Below are positions 1 to 7,635 of a stretch of DNA of 25,812 bases, piece after piece (the first letter of the stretch is position 1; each line of letters begins with the position of its first letter). The notes under the pieces were generated by a model that was not told the origin of the DNA, made no database searches, and saw only the letters and a list, made by a program, of their open reading frames with translations. The position numbers were made by a program, and so were the translations under genes. Source of the stretch: Dictyoglomaceae bacterium (lineage in GTDB: Bacteria; Dictyoglomota; Dictyoglomia; Dictyoglomales; Dictyoglomaceae). Where the stretch lies: the NCBI GenBank assembly GCA_028276205.1, contig JAPYWU010000006.1:1-25812 (forward strand), in the 5' to 3' direction.

Positions 1-78
1 ATTTTTTCATTCATAAACAACCCTTAACAAATAAATATTAAATACTATCTCCATTTTCTAAAAATATTTATTTTTTTC

Positions 79-107
79 TTGACAAATTTTTCAATCCATT
101 ATATTTT
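79..107 (+). promoter_or_regulatory. Probable sigma-70-type promoter of the ROK regulator
   Basis: A perfect TTGACA at 79-84 is followed after 17 nt by TATTTT at 102-107; an overlapping TATATT at 100-105 is an alternative -10. Transcription would start near 114, about 33 nt before the ATG at 147. The rest of 1-146 is very AT-rich and holds no gene I can see. The promoter is inferred from motif match and position only. Confidence 0.55.
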
Positions 108-146
108 ATAAAAAATTTATGAATTTTGAAGAGATAAAATAAAAAG

Positions 147-1310
147 ATGAAAATCGGAAGACCACAATTAATAGACGAGGTTAATAAAGGACAAATTCTA
201 AAACTCTTAAGAGAAGAGGGACCTATTTCTCGCGCAGAAATAGCTCGTAGGCTTGGTCTCAGTCGTCCTACTGTTTCTACTCACATAAGAGATCTTATTA
301 AAGAAGGATTAGTATATGAAATAGGTAAAGGAAAAAGTAATAAGGGTAGAAAAGGTATTTTATTAAAGTATAATGCTAAATACGGATATTTTTTAGCAGG
401 AGACATTGAAGGATCTATAATGAGATTTGCAATATCAGATCTTTGCGGAGAAATCCTTCATGAAAAAGTATTATCCTTAAATGAACTTAGAGAAAAGAAT
501 ATGATGCAACCCGAAAAGCTTGTAGAAATAATGAGAACCTTTGTTAATGAAAATAAAATAAACCCTGAGAATATTAAAGTTATTTCTATAGGAATAGCAG
601 GTATAATTGAGGAAGGAAAACTGATTTTTGCTCCAAATCTCCCAGAATGGAGCCATGCCCCTATAAAATCTCTTATAGAAATAGGATTTCCTGGTGCTTC
701 TATAATAATGGAAAATGATGTAAACATGGCTGTCATGGGAGAATTTTGGAAAGGAGCAGGAAAAGGCCATAAAAATATTGTATATATGAATTTAAGTACA
801 GGAATTGGCGCAGGCATCATAATAGATGAAAAATTATATGAAGGAGCAAATAAATTTGCAGGAGAAATTGCATATATGGTTTTAGATAATCATCATGATA
901 AATATCCAGGAGTAGAATATACACCATTAGGAGCCTTAGAATGGGTGGTTTCAGGAATAAAAATAATAGAAAAAGCAAAATCTATAAACCCTAAATATAA
1001 TCTGATAGAAAAAATCTTTGAGGATTATAATAAGGTATATGAAATTACCGAGCTAATTAACAAAGTAAGCGAATACTTAGCAAAAGCAGTAGTCAATATT
1101 GTAAGTTTATTAGACCCAGAAGTTATAATTGTAGGGGGGATTGTAGGAAAATTTTTAAACATACTAATGTCAAAAATGCAACCTGTAATTGAATATTACT
1201 TACCAATTCCAGTGAAAATTATACCTTCCGCTTTGTACCCAAAAACCGTAATCTATGGAGCTATATATAAAGCCATAAATCACTATCATACAAAACCTGT
1301 TATTGTATAG
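147..1310 (+). CDS. ROK-family transcriptional regulator (NagC/XylR type)
   Basis: This is a 387-residue protein with an N-terminal winged helix-turn-helix (about residues 12-75, including SRAEIARRLGLSRPTVS) followed by a ROK fold. In the ROK part, GIAGIIEEGKLIFAPNLPEW, ENDVNMAVMGEFW and LSTGIGAGIIIDEKLYEGAN match the sugar-kinase-like core. Family members with this architecture are usually sugar-responsive repressors. The usual ROK zinc motif (His, then CxCGxxGCxE) is absent: after GEIAYMVLD the sequence runs NHHDKYPGVEYTPLGALEW, with no cysteines and Tyr where the His normally sits. The SD is weak (GAAGAG at 128-133). It ends with TAG exactly at 1310, abutting the stop codon of the convergent phosphoesterase. 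Its target genes cannot be told from the window; a carbohydrate operon is likely. The family call is firm, the ligand unknown. Confidence 0.9.
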   Translation: MKIGRPQLIDEVNKGQILKLLREEGPISRAEIARRLGLSRPTVSTHIRDLIKEGLVYEIGKGKSNKGRKGILLKYNAKYGYFLAGDIEGSIMRFAISDLCGEILHEKVLSLNELREKNMMQPEKLVEIMRTFVNENKINPENIKVISIGIAGIIEEGKLIFAPNLPEWSHAPIKSLIEIGFPGASIIMENDVNMAVMGEFWKGAGKGHKNIVYMNLSTGIGAGIIIDEKLYEGANKFAGEIAYMVLDNHHDKYPGVEYTPLGALEWVVSGIKIIEKAKSINPKYNLIEKIFEDYNKVYEITELINKVSEYLAKAVVNIVSLLDPEVIIVGGIVGKFLNILMSKMQPVIEYYLPIPVKIIPSALYPKTVIYGAIYKAINHYHTKPVIV

Positions 1311-2150
1311 TTAAATCTCGATTAGCTTTTTAGCCTTATTAAGTTGATCTTTTAAATCTCTTAAAGAGTCTAAATATCCAAAAGTTGGTTTTTCAATCTT
1401 AATATTATATATTGTTAAAGATTGTGGATTATGTTCATGTCCACAGATTACAAAATCAGCCTTATTTTTTAAAATAACTTCTCCCAAACGCTCACTTCCC
1501 AAATAAGCAGAAAAGAAATTTTTAATCATAATTAATTCCTTAAAAGGAATCATATGGGTTATTACTATCTTACTAAAATTTTCAACCTTATAAAAATCCT
1601 TTTCCAATTCCTCTATAAAAAGCCTACAAACCTCTATATTACTTAGATCATTCCCATTAATATCAGTAAAATTTACCAGTTTCCAAAAAGTTTCCCTCCA
1701 TTTTAAACTACCAAATACACCTTTATCATAATCTTCCTTTGGATAATTGCTATTTCCAAAAGTGTAATCATACCAACCTAAGGTACCCAAAAATGCCCAT
1801 TTGCCAGTAATAAAAGGATTTCTGGGAAGGAAATGAATACCAAAATCTTCACAAATATTAGGGAGTATGTAATAATATTTATCGGTACTGCTTATTTCTC
1901 CTTCTTTCCATACATCATGATTTCCAGGAACAAAAATAATATTAATGTAAGTATAAGAAAATTCCTCAAAAAATAACTTTACTTCCCATATCTTAGAAGA
2001 TATATCCCCTGCAATAATAAGAATATCTGGATTATCAATTAATAGATAATCCCTGATTTTTCTTATAATTTCTCTCTCTTCCTGTAAATTTAAACCATTT
2101 CTAAGTCTAATATAATCTAAATGAAGATCTGAAATAGCAAGAATTCTCAT
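1311..2150 (-). CDS. Calcineurin-like metallophosphoesterase
   Basis: A 279-residue protein with the complete dimetal phosphoesterase motif series: SDLHLD (D8, H10), AGDIS (D49), PGNHDV (N77, H78), ITHMIPF and CGHEHN near the C-terminus. These ligands bind two metal ions in hydrolases of phosphomonoesters, phosphodiesters or nucleotides. No signal peptide or membrane segment is visible, so it is probably cytoplasmic. Its ATG overlaps the stop of the CvpA-like gene by four bases (ATGA), indicating translational coupling in the dehydrogenase/CvpA/phosphoesterase operon. The C-terminus is followed directly by the convergent ROK gene, with no base between the two stop codons, so no separate terminator fits there. 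The substrate cannot be inferred from the sequence. Confidence 0.88.
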   Translation of the reverse strand: MRILAISDLHLDYIRLRNGLNLQEEREIIRKIRDYLLIDNPDILIIAGDISSKIWEVKLFFEEFSYTYINIIFVPGNHDVWKEGEISSTDKYYYILPNICEDFGIHFLPRNPFITGKWAFLGTLGWYDYTFGNSNYPKEDYDKGVFGSLKWRETFWKLVNFTDINGNDLSNIEVCRLFIEELEKDFYKVENFSKIVITHMIPFKELIMIKNFFSAYLGSERLGEVILKNKADFVICGHEHNPQSLTIYNIKIEKPTFGYLDSLRDLKDQLNKAKKLIEI

Positions 2151-2572
2151 TTAATGATCTTTAGAAATTTAAAGAAATGAAATAAATTCAAAATAAATTT
2201 AACCACAGGATCAAGAAAAGAATAAACAAGAGAATCCTTCAAAATAAGAATTTTATAATCATTAGGCAAAAAATTTATTAATAATGCATAAACAATAATT
2301 ATAATTCCACCACCTAAAACAACCCTTAAAAGGAAATTAGGTAACACTAAAAGGAAATAACTAAAAACAAAGGTCAAAATGAAACTTACAATATTAGCTG
2401 GAAGATGAATAGGGATCTTAATATATTTCATATAAAGAGGAGTAAGAAAAGAAGAAAAATAAAAAGCAATAATTAAAGAAATTAAAAGCACTATTTTATT
2501 AGAAAATATATCTTTTAAACCCTTAATAGCCAAGCCTAAAATTGTAATAGCACATATTAAATCAAAGATCAT
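2147..2572 (-). CDS. CvpA-like integral membrane protein
   Basis: I chose the ATG at 2572 (141 residues, beginning MIFDL) because GAGGAG at 2580-2585 lies 7 nt upstream. A longer reading from a TTG at 2587 would put that SD inside the gene. The protein is almost entirely hydrophobic, with about four membrane segments and a Lys-rich C-terminal tail. The start (FDLICAITILGLAIKGLKDIF) followed by alternating hydrophobic helices resembles the CvpA (colicin V production) family of small inner-membrane proteins, whose molecular role is poorly defined. It starts 4 nt after the dehydrogenase stop and overlaps the phosphoesterase start, so all three genes are likely one transcript. That it is a membrane protein is clear; the CvpA assignment is by general pattern only. 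Confidence 0.65.
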   Translation of the reverse strand: MIFDLICAITILGLAIKGLKDIFSNKIVLLISLIIAFYFSSFLTPLYMKYIKIPIHLPANIVSFILTFVFSYFLLVLPNFLLRVVLGGGIIIIVYALLINFLPNDYKILILKDSLVYSFLDPVVKFILNLFHFFKFLKIIK

Positions 2573-2576
2573 ACCC

Positions 2577-3611
2577 CTACTCCTCAAAAGTTATCATTAC
2601 TCTCAAACTTTTACCACTCAATCCTACTTCTATTGCTTTATGAATTTCAGATAGAGGAAACTTATGAGAAACTACTTTAGAAACATTTATTTTTCCATCT
2701 TCTATTAAGCGCAATGCCCTACTATTTGTGAAAGGATTAACAAAAGACCCCATGATAGTTAATTCTCGATAATAAATATCAAAAGGAGAGATATTAATCA
2801 AATCATCCTTGGGAGAAACACCAAAAATAAGTACTTTTCCTCCTCTTCTTACACTATCAATTGTCAACAATACCGTTTCCTTTTTTCCCACAGCTTCAAT
2901 ACCCACATCCACTCCTCTACCATTCGTTAACTCTTTAATAACAGAAGCAACTTCTTCCGAGGGACTTAAAACATAAGAAGCTCCAAGTTCCTTAGCTATC
3001 TCTCTCTTTCCTTCATCTATCTCAACCACAATAACTGAACTTGCACCACAAAAATATGATAACTGAAGAAGGATCAAACCCAAAGCTCCTGCTCCCACTA
3101 TAAGAACTGTATCTCCCAAATGAATACCTATTCTTTCAATCCCATGTAATGCACATGCAACTGGTTCCATCATAGCTCCTTCTATAGGAGAAATTTCTGA
3201 GAAAGGATATGCTTGTTTATATGGAACCTTGCAATACTCAGCAAAGCCACCATCCATATCAACTCCTATAGCCCTCAAATTTTCACATAAATGTATTTCC
3301 CCTCTTCTACAAAAATAACAATGTCCACAAGTAATATTAGGGTCAACAGCCACCAAGTCTCCCTCTTTTATCCCTAATACATTCTTTCCTACCTTGACCA
3401 CTCTTCCAGCAAATTCATGCCCTCTTACAATATTATCCTTTGCATATCCTCTACCAGCAAATATATGTAAATCAGTACCACATATTCCTGATGCAAGCAC
3501 CTTAATCAATATCTCATCATCATTAATTAGAGGTTCTGGCTTATCTATTAACTTTATTTGCCCCTTTTCCCATACAGCAGCAAGAATATTAGAACCTCCC
3601 AAAATAAACAT
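2577..3611 (-). CDS. Zinc-dependent medium-chain alcohol/polyol dehydrogenase
   Basis: A 344-residue MDR-family NAD(P)-dependent dehydrogenase. The catalytic zinc site is visible as C44 (GICGTDLH), H65-E66 (RGHEFAG) and E149 (MMEPVACALHG). The structural zinc site is C95, C98, C101 and C109. The Rossmann motif GAGALG lies near 173-178. The sequence resembles sorbitol/xylitol, butanediol and threonine dehydrogenases, so the substrate is probably a polyol, sugar alcohol or amino alcohol; I cannot choose among them. The start is uncertain. ATG 3611 has no SD, but a promoter-like pair places transcription only about 4 nt upstream of it. Alternatively GGGAGG at 3595-3600 would suit initiation at an ATT codon at 3587, giving MLAAVWEKG, a more typical family N-terminus. 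It is first in an operon with the CvpA-like and phosphoesterase genes. Confidence 0.88.
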   Translation of the reverse strand: MFILGGSNILAAVWEKGQIKLIDKPEPLINDDEILIKVLASGICGTDLHIFAGRGYAKDNIVRGHEFAGRVVKVGKNVLGIKEGDLVAVDPNITCGHCYFCRRGEIHLCENLRAIGVDMDGGFAEYCKVPYKQAYPFSEISPIEGAMMEPVACALHGIERIGIHLGDTVLIVGAGALGLILLQLSYFCGASSVIVVEIDEGKREIAKELGASYVLSPSEEVASVIKELTNGRGVDVGIEAVGKKETVLLTIDSVRRGGKVLIFGVSPKDDLINISPFDIYYRELTIMGSFVNPFTNSRALRLIEDGKINVSKVVSHKFPLSEIHKAIEVGLSGKSLRVMITFEE

Positions 3612-3621
3612 TTTAGTTTTT

Positions 3622-3650
3622 ATTTTACAATATAAAATCTATGTGGTAAA
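3622..3650 (-). promoter_or_regulatory. Candidate promoter of the dehydrogenase operon with near-leaderless start
   Basis: Read on the minus strand, TTTACC (3645-3650) and TAAAAT (3622-3627) are separated by 17 nt. Initiation about 7 nt beyond the -10 would fall near 3615, only about 4 nt before ATG 3611, leaving no room for an SD. The -35 is imperfect, so this is a moderate call. Confidence 0.4.
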
Positions 3651-3734
3651 ATTTTTTTAAAAGTAAACTAATTTTATTTTTACTGTTCCTCTTAAGACTA
3701 ATAATAAAAATCCATAATTAAAGGAGGGTAAAAG

Positions 3735-4868
3735 ATGAAGTACAGAAAAATGAGAAAAATTGATGTAACTGTTTCCTCATTAGGTTTCGGTGCTATGAGG
3801 CTTCCCACTTTAGGTAGTGATTCTCAAATAGATGAACCAAAAGCTATAGAAATGATTAGATATGCCATAGACCATGGAGTAAATTATGTAGATACCGCAT
3901 ATGGTTATCATGGCGGTCAGAGTGAAATATTAGTTGGAAAAGCCTTAAAAGATGGATATAGAGATAAAACATATCTTGCTACTAAACTACCTGTTTGGTT
4001 TGTTAACAAAAAAGAAGACATGGACCGACTTTTGAACGAACAATTAAAAAAATTAGATACAGATCATATAGATTTTTATTTACTACATGCACTAAATAAA
4101 GAAAGCTGGCAAAAAGTCTACAATCTCGGTGTTCTCGAATGGGGAGAAAGAATGAAAGAAAAAGGTTTAATAAGATTTTTTGGCTTTTCTTTCCATGATG
4201 ATTTAGACACTTTCAAAAAGATTATTGATGCTTATGACTGGGATTTTTGCCAAATTCAATATAACTATATGGATGTAGATTATCAGGCAGGAAAAGAAGG
4301 ACTTTTATATGCCTATAATAAAGGAATAAATGTAGTAATAATGGAACCTTTAAGAGGAGGTAGATTAGCAAGACCTCCTAAGGACGTCATGGATTTGATA
4401 AATAGCTATAAAATAAAAAGAAGCCCTGTAGAATGGGCTCTTCTTTGGCTATGGAATCATAAAGAAATATCTACTGTACTTTCAGGCATGAGCACCTTAG
4501 AGCAAGTTAAAGAGAATATTGAAATTGCAGATAAGGCTGAAGTTGGTATCCTATCTCAAGAAGAGTTAGAATTTGTAGAAAAACTAAGACTTGCATTTCT
4601 TGGTAGAAAAGCCATTGATTGTACTCAATGTGGTTATTGTATGCCATGCCCATATGGAGTAAATATTCCAAGAAACTTTTTCCTATATAATGAGGGTATC
4701 AGGTATGATGACTGGGGAGCTCCTCGTTGGGAATATAATTATTCCATGAGAGAAGAGGAAAGAGCAAGCAATTGTCAAGAATGCGGTATATGCGAAACAA
4801 AATGTCCTCAACAATTACCTATAAGAGAACTCCTTAAGAAAGTACATGAGGCGTTAGCCCAAAAATAA
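3735..4868 (+). CDS. Aldo/keto reductase with C-terminal 2x[4Fe-4S] ferredoxin-like domain
   Basis: A 377-residue protein. Residues 1 to about 285 form an aldo/keto reductase TIM barrel with the full catalytic tetrad: D53, Y58, K84 and H118. The C-terminus carries two iron-sulfur motifs: C296-x2-C-x2-C-x2-C305 and C347-x2-C-x2-C-x3-C357. This is the architecture of ferredoxin-containing AKRs common in anaerobes; the natural electron donor and carbonyl substrate are usually unknown, and an electron-transfer role through the clusters is inferred. The start is firm: AAAGGAGGG at 3720-3728 lies 6 nt upstream of the ATG. It appears monocistronic, diverging from the dehydrogenase operon and ending in a strong terminator. 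A weak promoter pair, TTTACT at 3679-3684 and TAATAA at 3702-3707, may serve it. Confidence 0.92.
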   Translation: MKYRKMRKIDVTVSSLGFGAMRLPTLGSDSQIDEPKAIEMIRYAIDHGVNYVDTAYGYHGGQSEILVGKALKDGYRDKTYLATKLPVWFVNKKEDMDRLLNEQLKKLDTDHIDFYLLHALNKESWQKVYNLGVLEWGERMKEKGLIRFFGFSFHDDLDTFKKIIDAYDWDFCQIQYNYMDVDYQAGKEGLLYAYNKGINVVIMEPLRGGRLARPPKDVMDLINSYKIKRSPVEWALLWLWNHKEISTVLSGMSTLEQVKENIEIADKAEVGILSQEELEFVEKLRLAFLGRKAIDCTQCGYCMPCPYGVNIPRNFFLYNEGIRYDDWGAPRWEYNYSMREEERASNCQECGICETKCPQQLPIRELLKKVHEALAQK

Positions 4869-4899
4869 AGGGGAAAGGGTTATCCTTTCCCCTATTTTT
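4869..4899. terminator. Bidirectional intrinsic terminator
   Basis: A 9-bp perfect stem, GGGGAAAGG (4870-4878) with CCTTTCCCC (4884-4892), encloses the loop GTTAT. It is followed on the plus strand by TATTTTT and on the minus strand by TTTATTTTT. It lies between the convergent reductase and endonuclease III genes and overlaps the latter's stop codon (4892-4894), so it can stop transcription from both sides. Confidence 0.9.
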
Positions 4900-5527
4900 C
4901 TTTAAAGGCTGAAGGACATATATCATTTAAGATACATTCTTCACATTTTGGATTTTTAGCTTTACATACGTTTCTTCCATGATGTATTAAAAGATAGGAA
5001 AAATTAGCCCATTCATCTCTTGGTACAATCTTCATCAAATCCTGTTCCAATTTATCTCTATTTTTCTCTTCACTAAGATCCAATCTTTTTGAAAGTCTTG
5101 CCACATGAGTATCTATCACAATTCCCTCATTTTTACCATAACCTGCTGAGAGAACCACATTAGCAGTTTTTCTCGCCACACCAGGAAGTTTTAATAATTC
5201 CTCCATAGTATCAGGAACTTTTCCACCATATTCCTCTACTATAATTTGGGCACAGCTTTTTATAAATTTTGCCTTATTTCTATAATAATTTATGGATTTT
5301 ATGTCTTGTTCCAACTCCTCCAAAGGGACCTTCACATAATCTTCAGGAGACTTATATTTTTTAAATAAATTTTCAGTAACCATATTAACTCTCTCATCAG
5401 TTGTTTGTGCAGAAAGAATTGTTGCAACTAAAAGTTCCCATGGGTTAGAAAATTTTAGTGCTATTTTTGGCTCATAAATTCCTCTAAGTCTATTAAGTAA
5501 TTCCTTTACTCTTTCTTTCCTGTTCAT
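4892..5527 (-). CDS. nth: Endonuclease III, DNA glycosylase/AP lyase
   Basis: A 211-residue protein matching endonuclease III over its whole length. It excises oxidised pyrimidines and cleaves abasic sites in base-excision repair. The helix-hairpin-helix is LPGVARKTANVV with the catalytic lysine K120; the catalytic aspartate is D139 in VIDTHVAR. The [4Fe-4S] loop is complete as C188-x6-C195-x2-C198-x5-C204, almost the same numbering as the Escherichia coli enzyme. A GGAGGTGAT ribosome site precedes the ATG. The gene is divergent from the M42 operon and shares its 96-bp upstream region with it. It ends within the bidirectional terminator it shares with the aldo/keto reductase. The assignment is secure. 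Confidence 0.97.
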   Translation of the reverse strand: MNRKERVKELLNRLRGIYEPKIALKFSNPWELLVATILSAQTTDERVNMVTENLFKKYKSPEDYVKVPLEELEQDIKSINYYRNKAKFIKSCAQIIVEEYGGKVPDTMEELLKLPGVARKTANVVLSAGYGKNEGIVIDTHVARLSKRLDLSEEKNRDKLEQDLMKIVPRDEWANFSYLLIHHGRNVCKAKNPKCEECILNDICPSAFKEK

Positions 5528-5562
5528 AATATAAAATCACCTCCAAAAATAAATAGCTATTA

Positions 5563-5586
5563 AAGTTTATCATAAACTTGTATAAT
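5563..5586 (+). promoter_or_regulatory. Palindromic operator candidate next to the -10 of the M42 operon
   Basis: AAGTTTAT (5563-5570), a central C and ATAAACTT (5572-5579) form a perfect 17-nt inverted repeat. It sits immediately before a consensus TATAAT at 5581-5586, where the -35/-10 spacer should be. There is no good -35, which fits a promoter controlled by a protein bound at the palindrome. It lies between the divergent nth gene and the aminopeptidase operon. The binding protein is unknown. Confidence 0.5.
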
Positions 5587-5623
5587 CAATTAACGAACTA
5601 TAAAAGTGAAAGGAGGTTTAAGA

Positions 5624-6631
5624 GTGGATATAAAAAATATACTCAAAAATCTATCAAATCTGGATGGTCCTTCAGGTTATGAACATAAAGTAATAGAGTA
5701 TATAAAAAGTGAGGTAGAAAAAATCCCAAATACCACAAGTTACATTGATAATCAAGGAAATTTTATCGTAAAAAGAGGAGGAAAAGGTAAAAAAATAGCC
5801 CTTTTTGCTCACACTGATGAAATAGGGTTTGTAATAACTAAGAAAGAATTTAACAATTATTTCAGATTTCATAACTTTGGAGGAATAGATCCTAAGGTTG
5901 TAATTTCTCAAAGACTGAGAATACATACTAAAAATGGTATAGCTTATGGTGTGGTAGGAATGTTAGAACCTCATCTACAAACTGAAGAGATAAGACAAAG
6001 AGTTTTAACTTTTGATGATTTATTTATAGATGTAGTAGAAAATTCAGAATATGTATCTATAGGAGATTTAGCTACTTTTTCATCGGAGGCTTTTGAATTA
6101 AATGAAAAGTATATAGCAGGAAAAGCTTTAGACAATAGAGCAAGTTGTACCTCTTTAATTTATACTTTGCATCTTTTAAACCAATATGTGGTAGAAAATG
6201 AGGTATATTTTGTCTTTTCTGTAAGAGAGGAAGATGGAACTTCAGGGGCTTCTACTTCTGCATATCATATTAATCCTGATCTTGCTATAGTATTAGATGT
6301 AACTCATGGAGACATATATAGACCAGGATATCCCAAAATTGAAACAGGTAAAGGTCCGGTATTAGATATTGGGCCTATGGTTGATTACAAATATTTTGAA
6401 AAAGTCAAAAATACCGCTGAGAAAATATCAGTGAACTACCAAATAGAACCAAATGGAGACCACAGTCATACCGATACAGACAGAATCCAAATAACAAGAG
6501 AAGGCATTCCAACTTTACTTATCTCCATACCCTTAAGATATATGCATACGCCATATGAAGTAGTAAATATAAGAGATATAGAAGAAACAGCAAGACTTCT
6601 AAGTTATTTCATAGCTATTGGAGGTGAATAA
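5624..6631 (+). CDS. M42 family metallo-aminopeptidase, first of three
   Basis: The start is set at GTG 5624 (335 residues, MDIKNILKNLSN) because GGAGG at 5612-5616 lies 7 nt upstream; the upstream GTG at 5606 would place the SD inside the coding sequence. M42 enzymes are cobalt- or zinc-dependent aminopeptidases that form tetrahedral dodecamers (TET) and trim peptides in the cytoplasm. The metal and catalytic motifs are present: AHTDEIGF, KALDNRASC, REEDGTSGAS, LDVTHGD and RYMHTP. Two of them differ from the common consensus: REEDGTSG in place of QEEVGLRG, and HSHTDTDRI in place of the GGTDA-type loop. This suggests a specificity unlike that of its two neighbours. The next gene begins 2 nt after its stop. 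The family is certain, the preferred N-terminal residue unknown. Confidence 0.93.
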   Translation: MDIKNILKNLSNLDGPSGYEHKVIEYIKSEVEKIPNTTSYIDNQGNFIVKRGGKGKKIALFAHTDEIGFVITKKEFNNYFRFHNFGGIDPKVVISQRLRIHTKNGIAYGVVGMLEPHLQTEEIRQRVLTFDDLFIDVVENSEYVSIGDLATFSSEAFELNEKYIAGKALDNRASCTSLIYTLHLLNQYVVENEVYFVFSVREEDGTSGASTSAYHINPDLAIVLDVTHGDIYRPGYPKIETGKGPVLDIGPMVDYKYFEKVKNTAEKISVNYQIEPNGDHSHTDTDRIQITREGIPTLLISIPLRYMHTPYEVVNIRDIEETARLLSYFIAIGGE

Positions 6632-6633
6632 AC

Positions 6634-7635
6634 ATGCTTTTAAAGGAACTCTCTGATCTTTGCGGGGTTTCGGGTTTTGAACAAGAGGTAAGAAATTTTA
6701 TTAAGGAAAAAATAAAAGATAAAGTAGATGACATAAAAGAGGATAAACTAGGAAACTTAATCGCATTTAAAAAAGGGAAAAATAATAAAAAGCTAATGTT
6801 ATCAGCCCATATGGATGAGGTAGGATTTATCGTAAGTAATATAGAGGAAGACGGAAAAATTAGTATCATTCCTCTCGGATCCATAGATCCAAGAGTTGTT
6901 CTCGGTAAAAAGGTGGTAATTGGAGAGAAAAAAGTACCTGGAATTATAGGCTCAAAACCAGTCCATCTTATGACAGGTTATGAAAGTGTTTCCTCTTTTG
7001 AAAATATAAAAGTTGACATCGGAGTTTCCAAAAAACAAGAAGCAGAAAATAAAGTAAAAATTGGCGATTTCGTTAGTTTTGCTCCTAATGCCATACTACA
7101 TAAAGATTGGATATCTGGAAAGGCATTGGATGATAGAGGAGGGTGTTCCATACTTATAGATCTCATAGAAGCTAATATAGAACCCTTTTATAATACATAT
7201 TTTACCTTTGTCATCCAAGAAGAGACAGGACTAAGAGGATCAGGAGTAGCTGCAAGTCAGATAGACCCAGATTATGCCATAGTTATTGAAACTACTACGT
7301 CAGGTGATAATCCAGAATTTCCTGAGGCAAGAAGATCAAGCGAACTTGGCAAAGGACCTGTGATTACACCAGCACATAGAGGATATGTAAATAATGAAAA
7401 ACTTTTTAATTTTGCTATTAAAGTAGCTCAAGAAAATAATATTCCTTACCAAATAAAAAGAAGAACCGTAGGAGGTACTGACGCTGCAAGAATTGCCATA
7501 ACCACTGGTACTCCCTCTTTAGTTATCTCCATTCCATCTCGTTATATTCATTCCCCAATGTGTGTGGTAAACCTTCAAGATTATCAAAATACTTTTAAAC
7601 TCTTATCTAATATTATTACAAAGGAGGTAAAGTAA
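6634..7635 (+). CDS. M42 family metallo-aminopeptidase, second of three
   Basis: A 333-residue cytoplasmic M42 aminopeptidase with AHMDEVGFIV, KALDDRGGC, QEETGLRGSG, VIETTTSGD, VGGTDAARI and RYIHSP motifs, so all expected metal ligands appear present. The fourth ligand position is Glu (VIETTTSGD) where the two neighbours have Asp, a substitution that occurs in the family. After the metal-binding His, the common Glu of HSPxE is replaced by Cys (HSPMC). GGAGGTG at 6620-6626 precedes the ATG by 7 nt and lies within the end of the first gene. The stop TAA overlaps the start of the third gene by one base (TAATG), indicating translational coupling. Confidence 0.93.
   Translation: MLLKELSDLCGVSGFEQEVRNFIKEKIKDKVDDIKEDKLGNLIAFKKGKNNKKLMLSAHMDEVGFIVSNIEEDGKISIIPLGSIDPRVVLGKKVVIGEKKVPGIIGSKPVHLMTGYESVSSFENIKVDIGVSKKQEAENKVKIGDFVSFAPNAILHKDWISGKALDDRGGCSILIDLIEANIEPFYNTYFTFVIQEETGLRGSGVAASQIDPDYAIVIETTTSGDNPEFPEARRSSELGKGPVITPAHRGYVNNEKLFNFAIKVAQENNIPYQIKRRTVGGTDAARIAITTGTPSLVISIPSRYIHSPMCVVNLQDYQNTFKLLSNIITKEVK

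Noticed and set aside
458..820. Antisense open frames inside the ROK gene
   Set aside because: They lie opposite a clear coding sequence, have no SD and encode no recognisable domain. The same holds for the other antisense frames over the M42, GH57, ABC, GH5 and transporter genes.
5606..5623. Upstream GTG start for the first M42 gene
   Set aside because: It would put the strong AGGAGG ribosome site inside the coding sequence; GTG 5624 has correct spacing.
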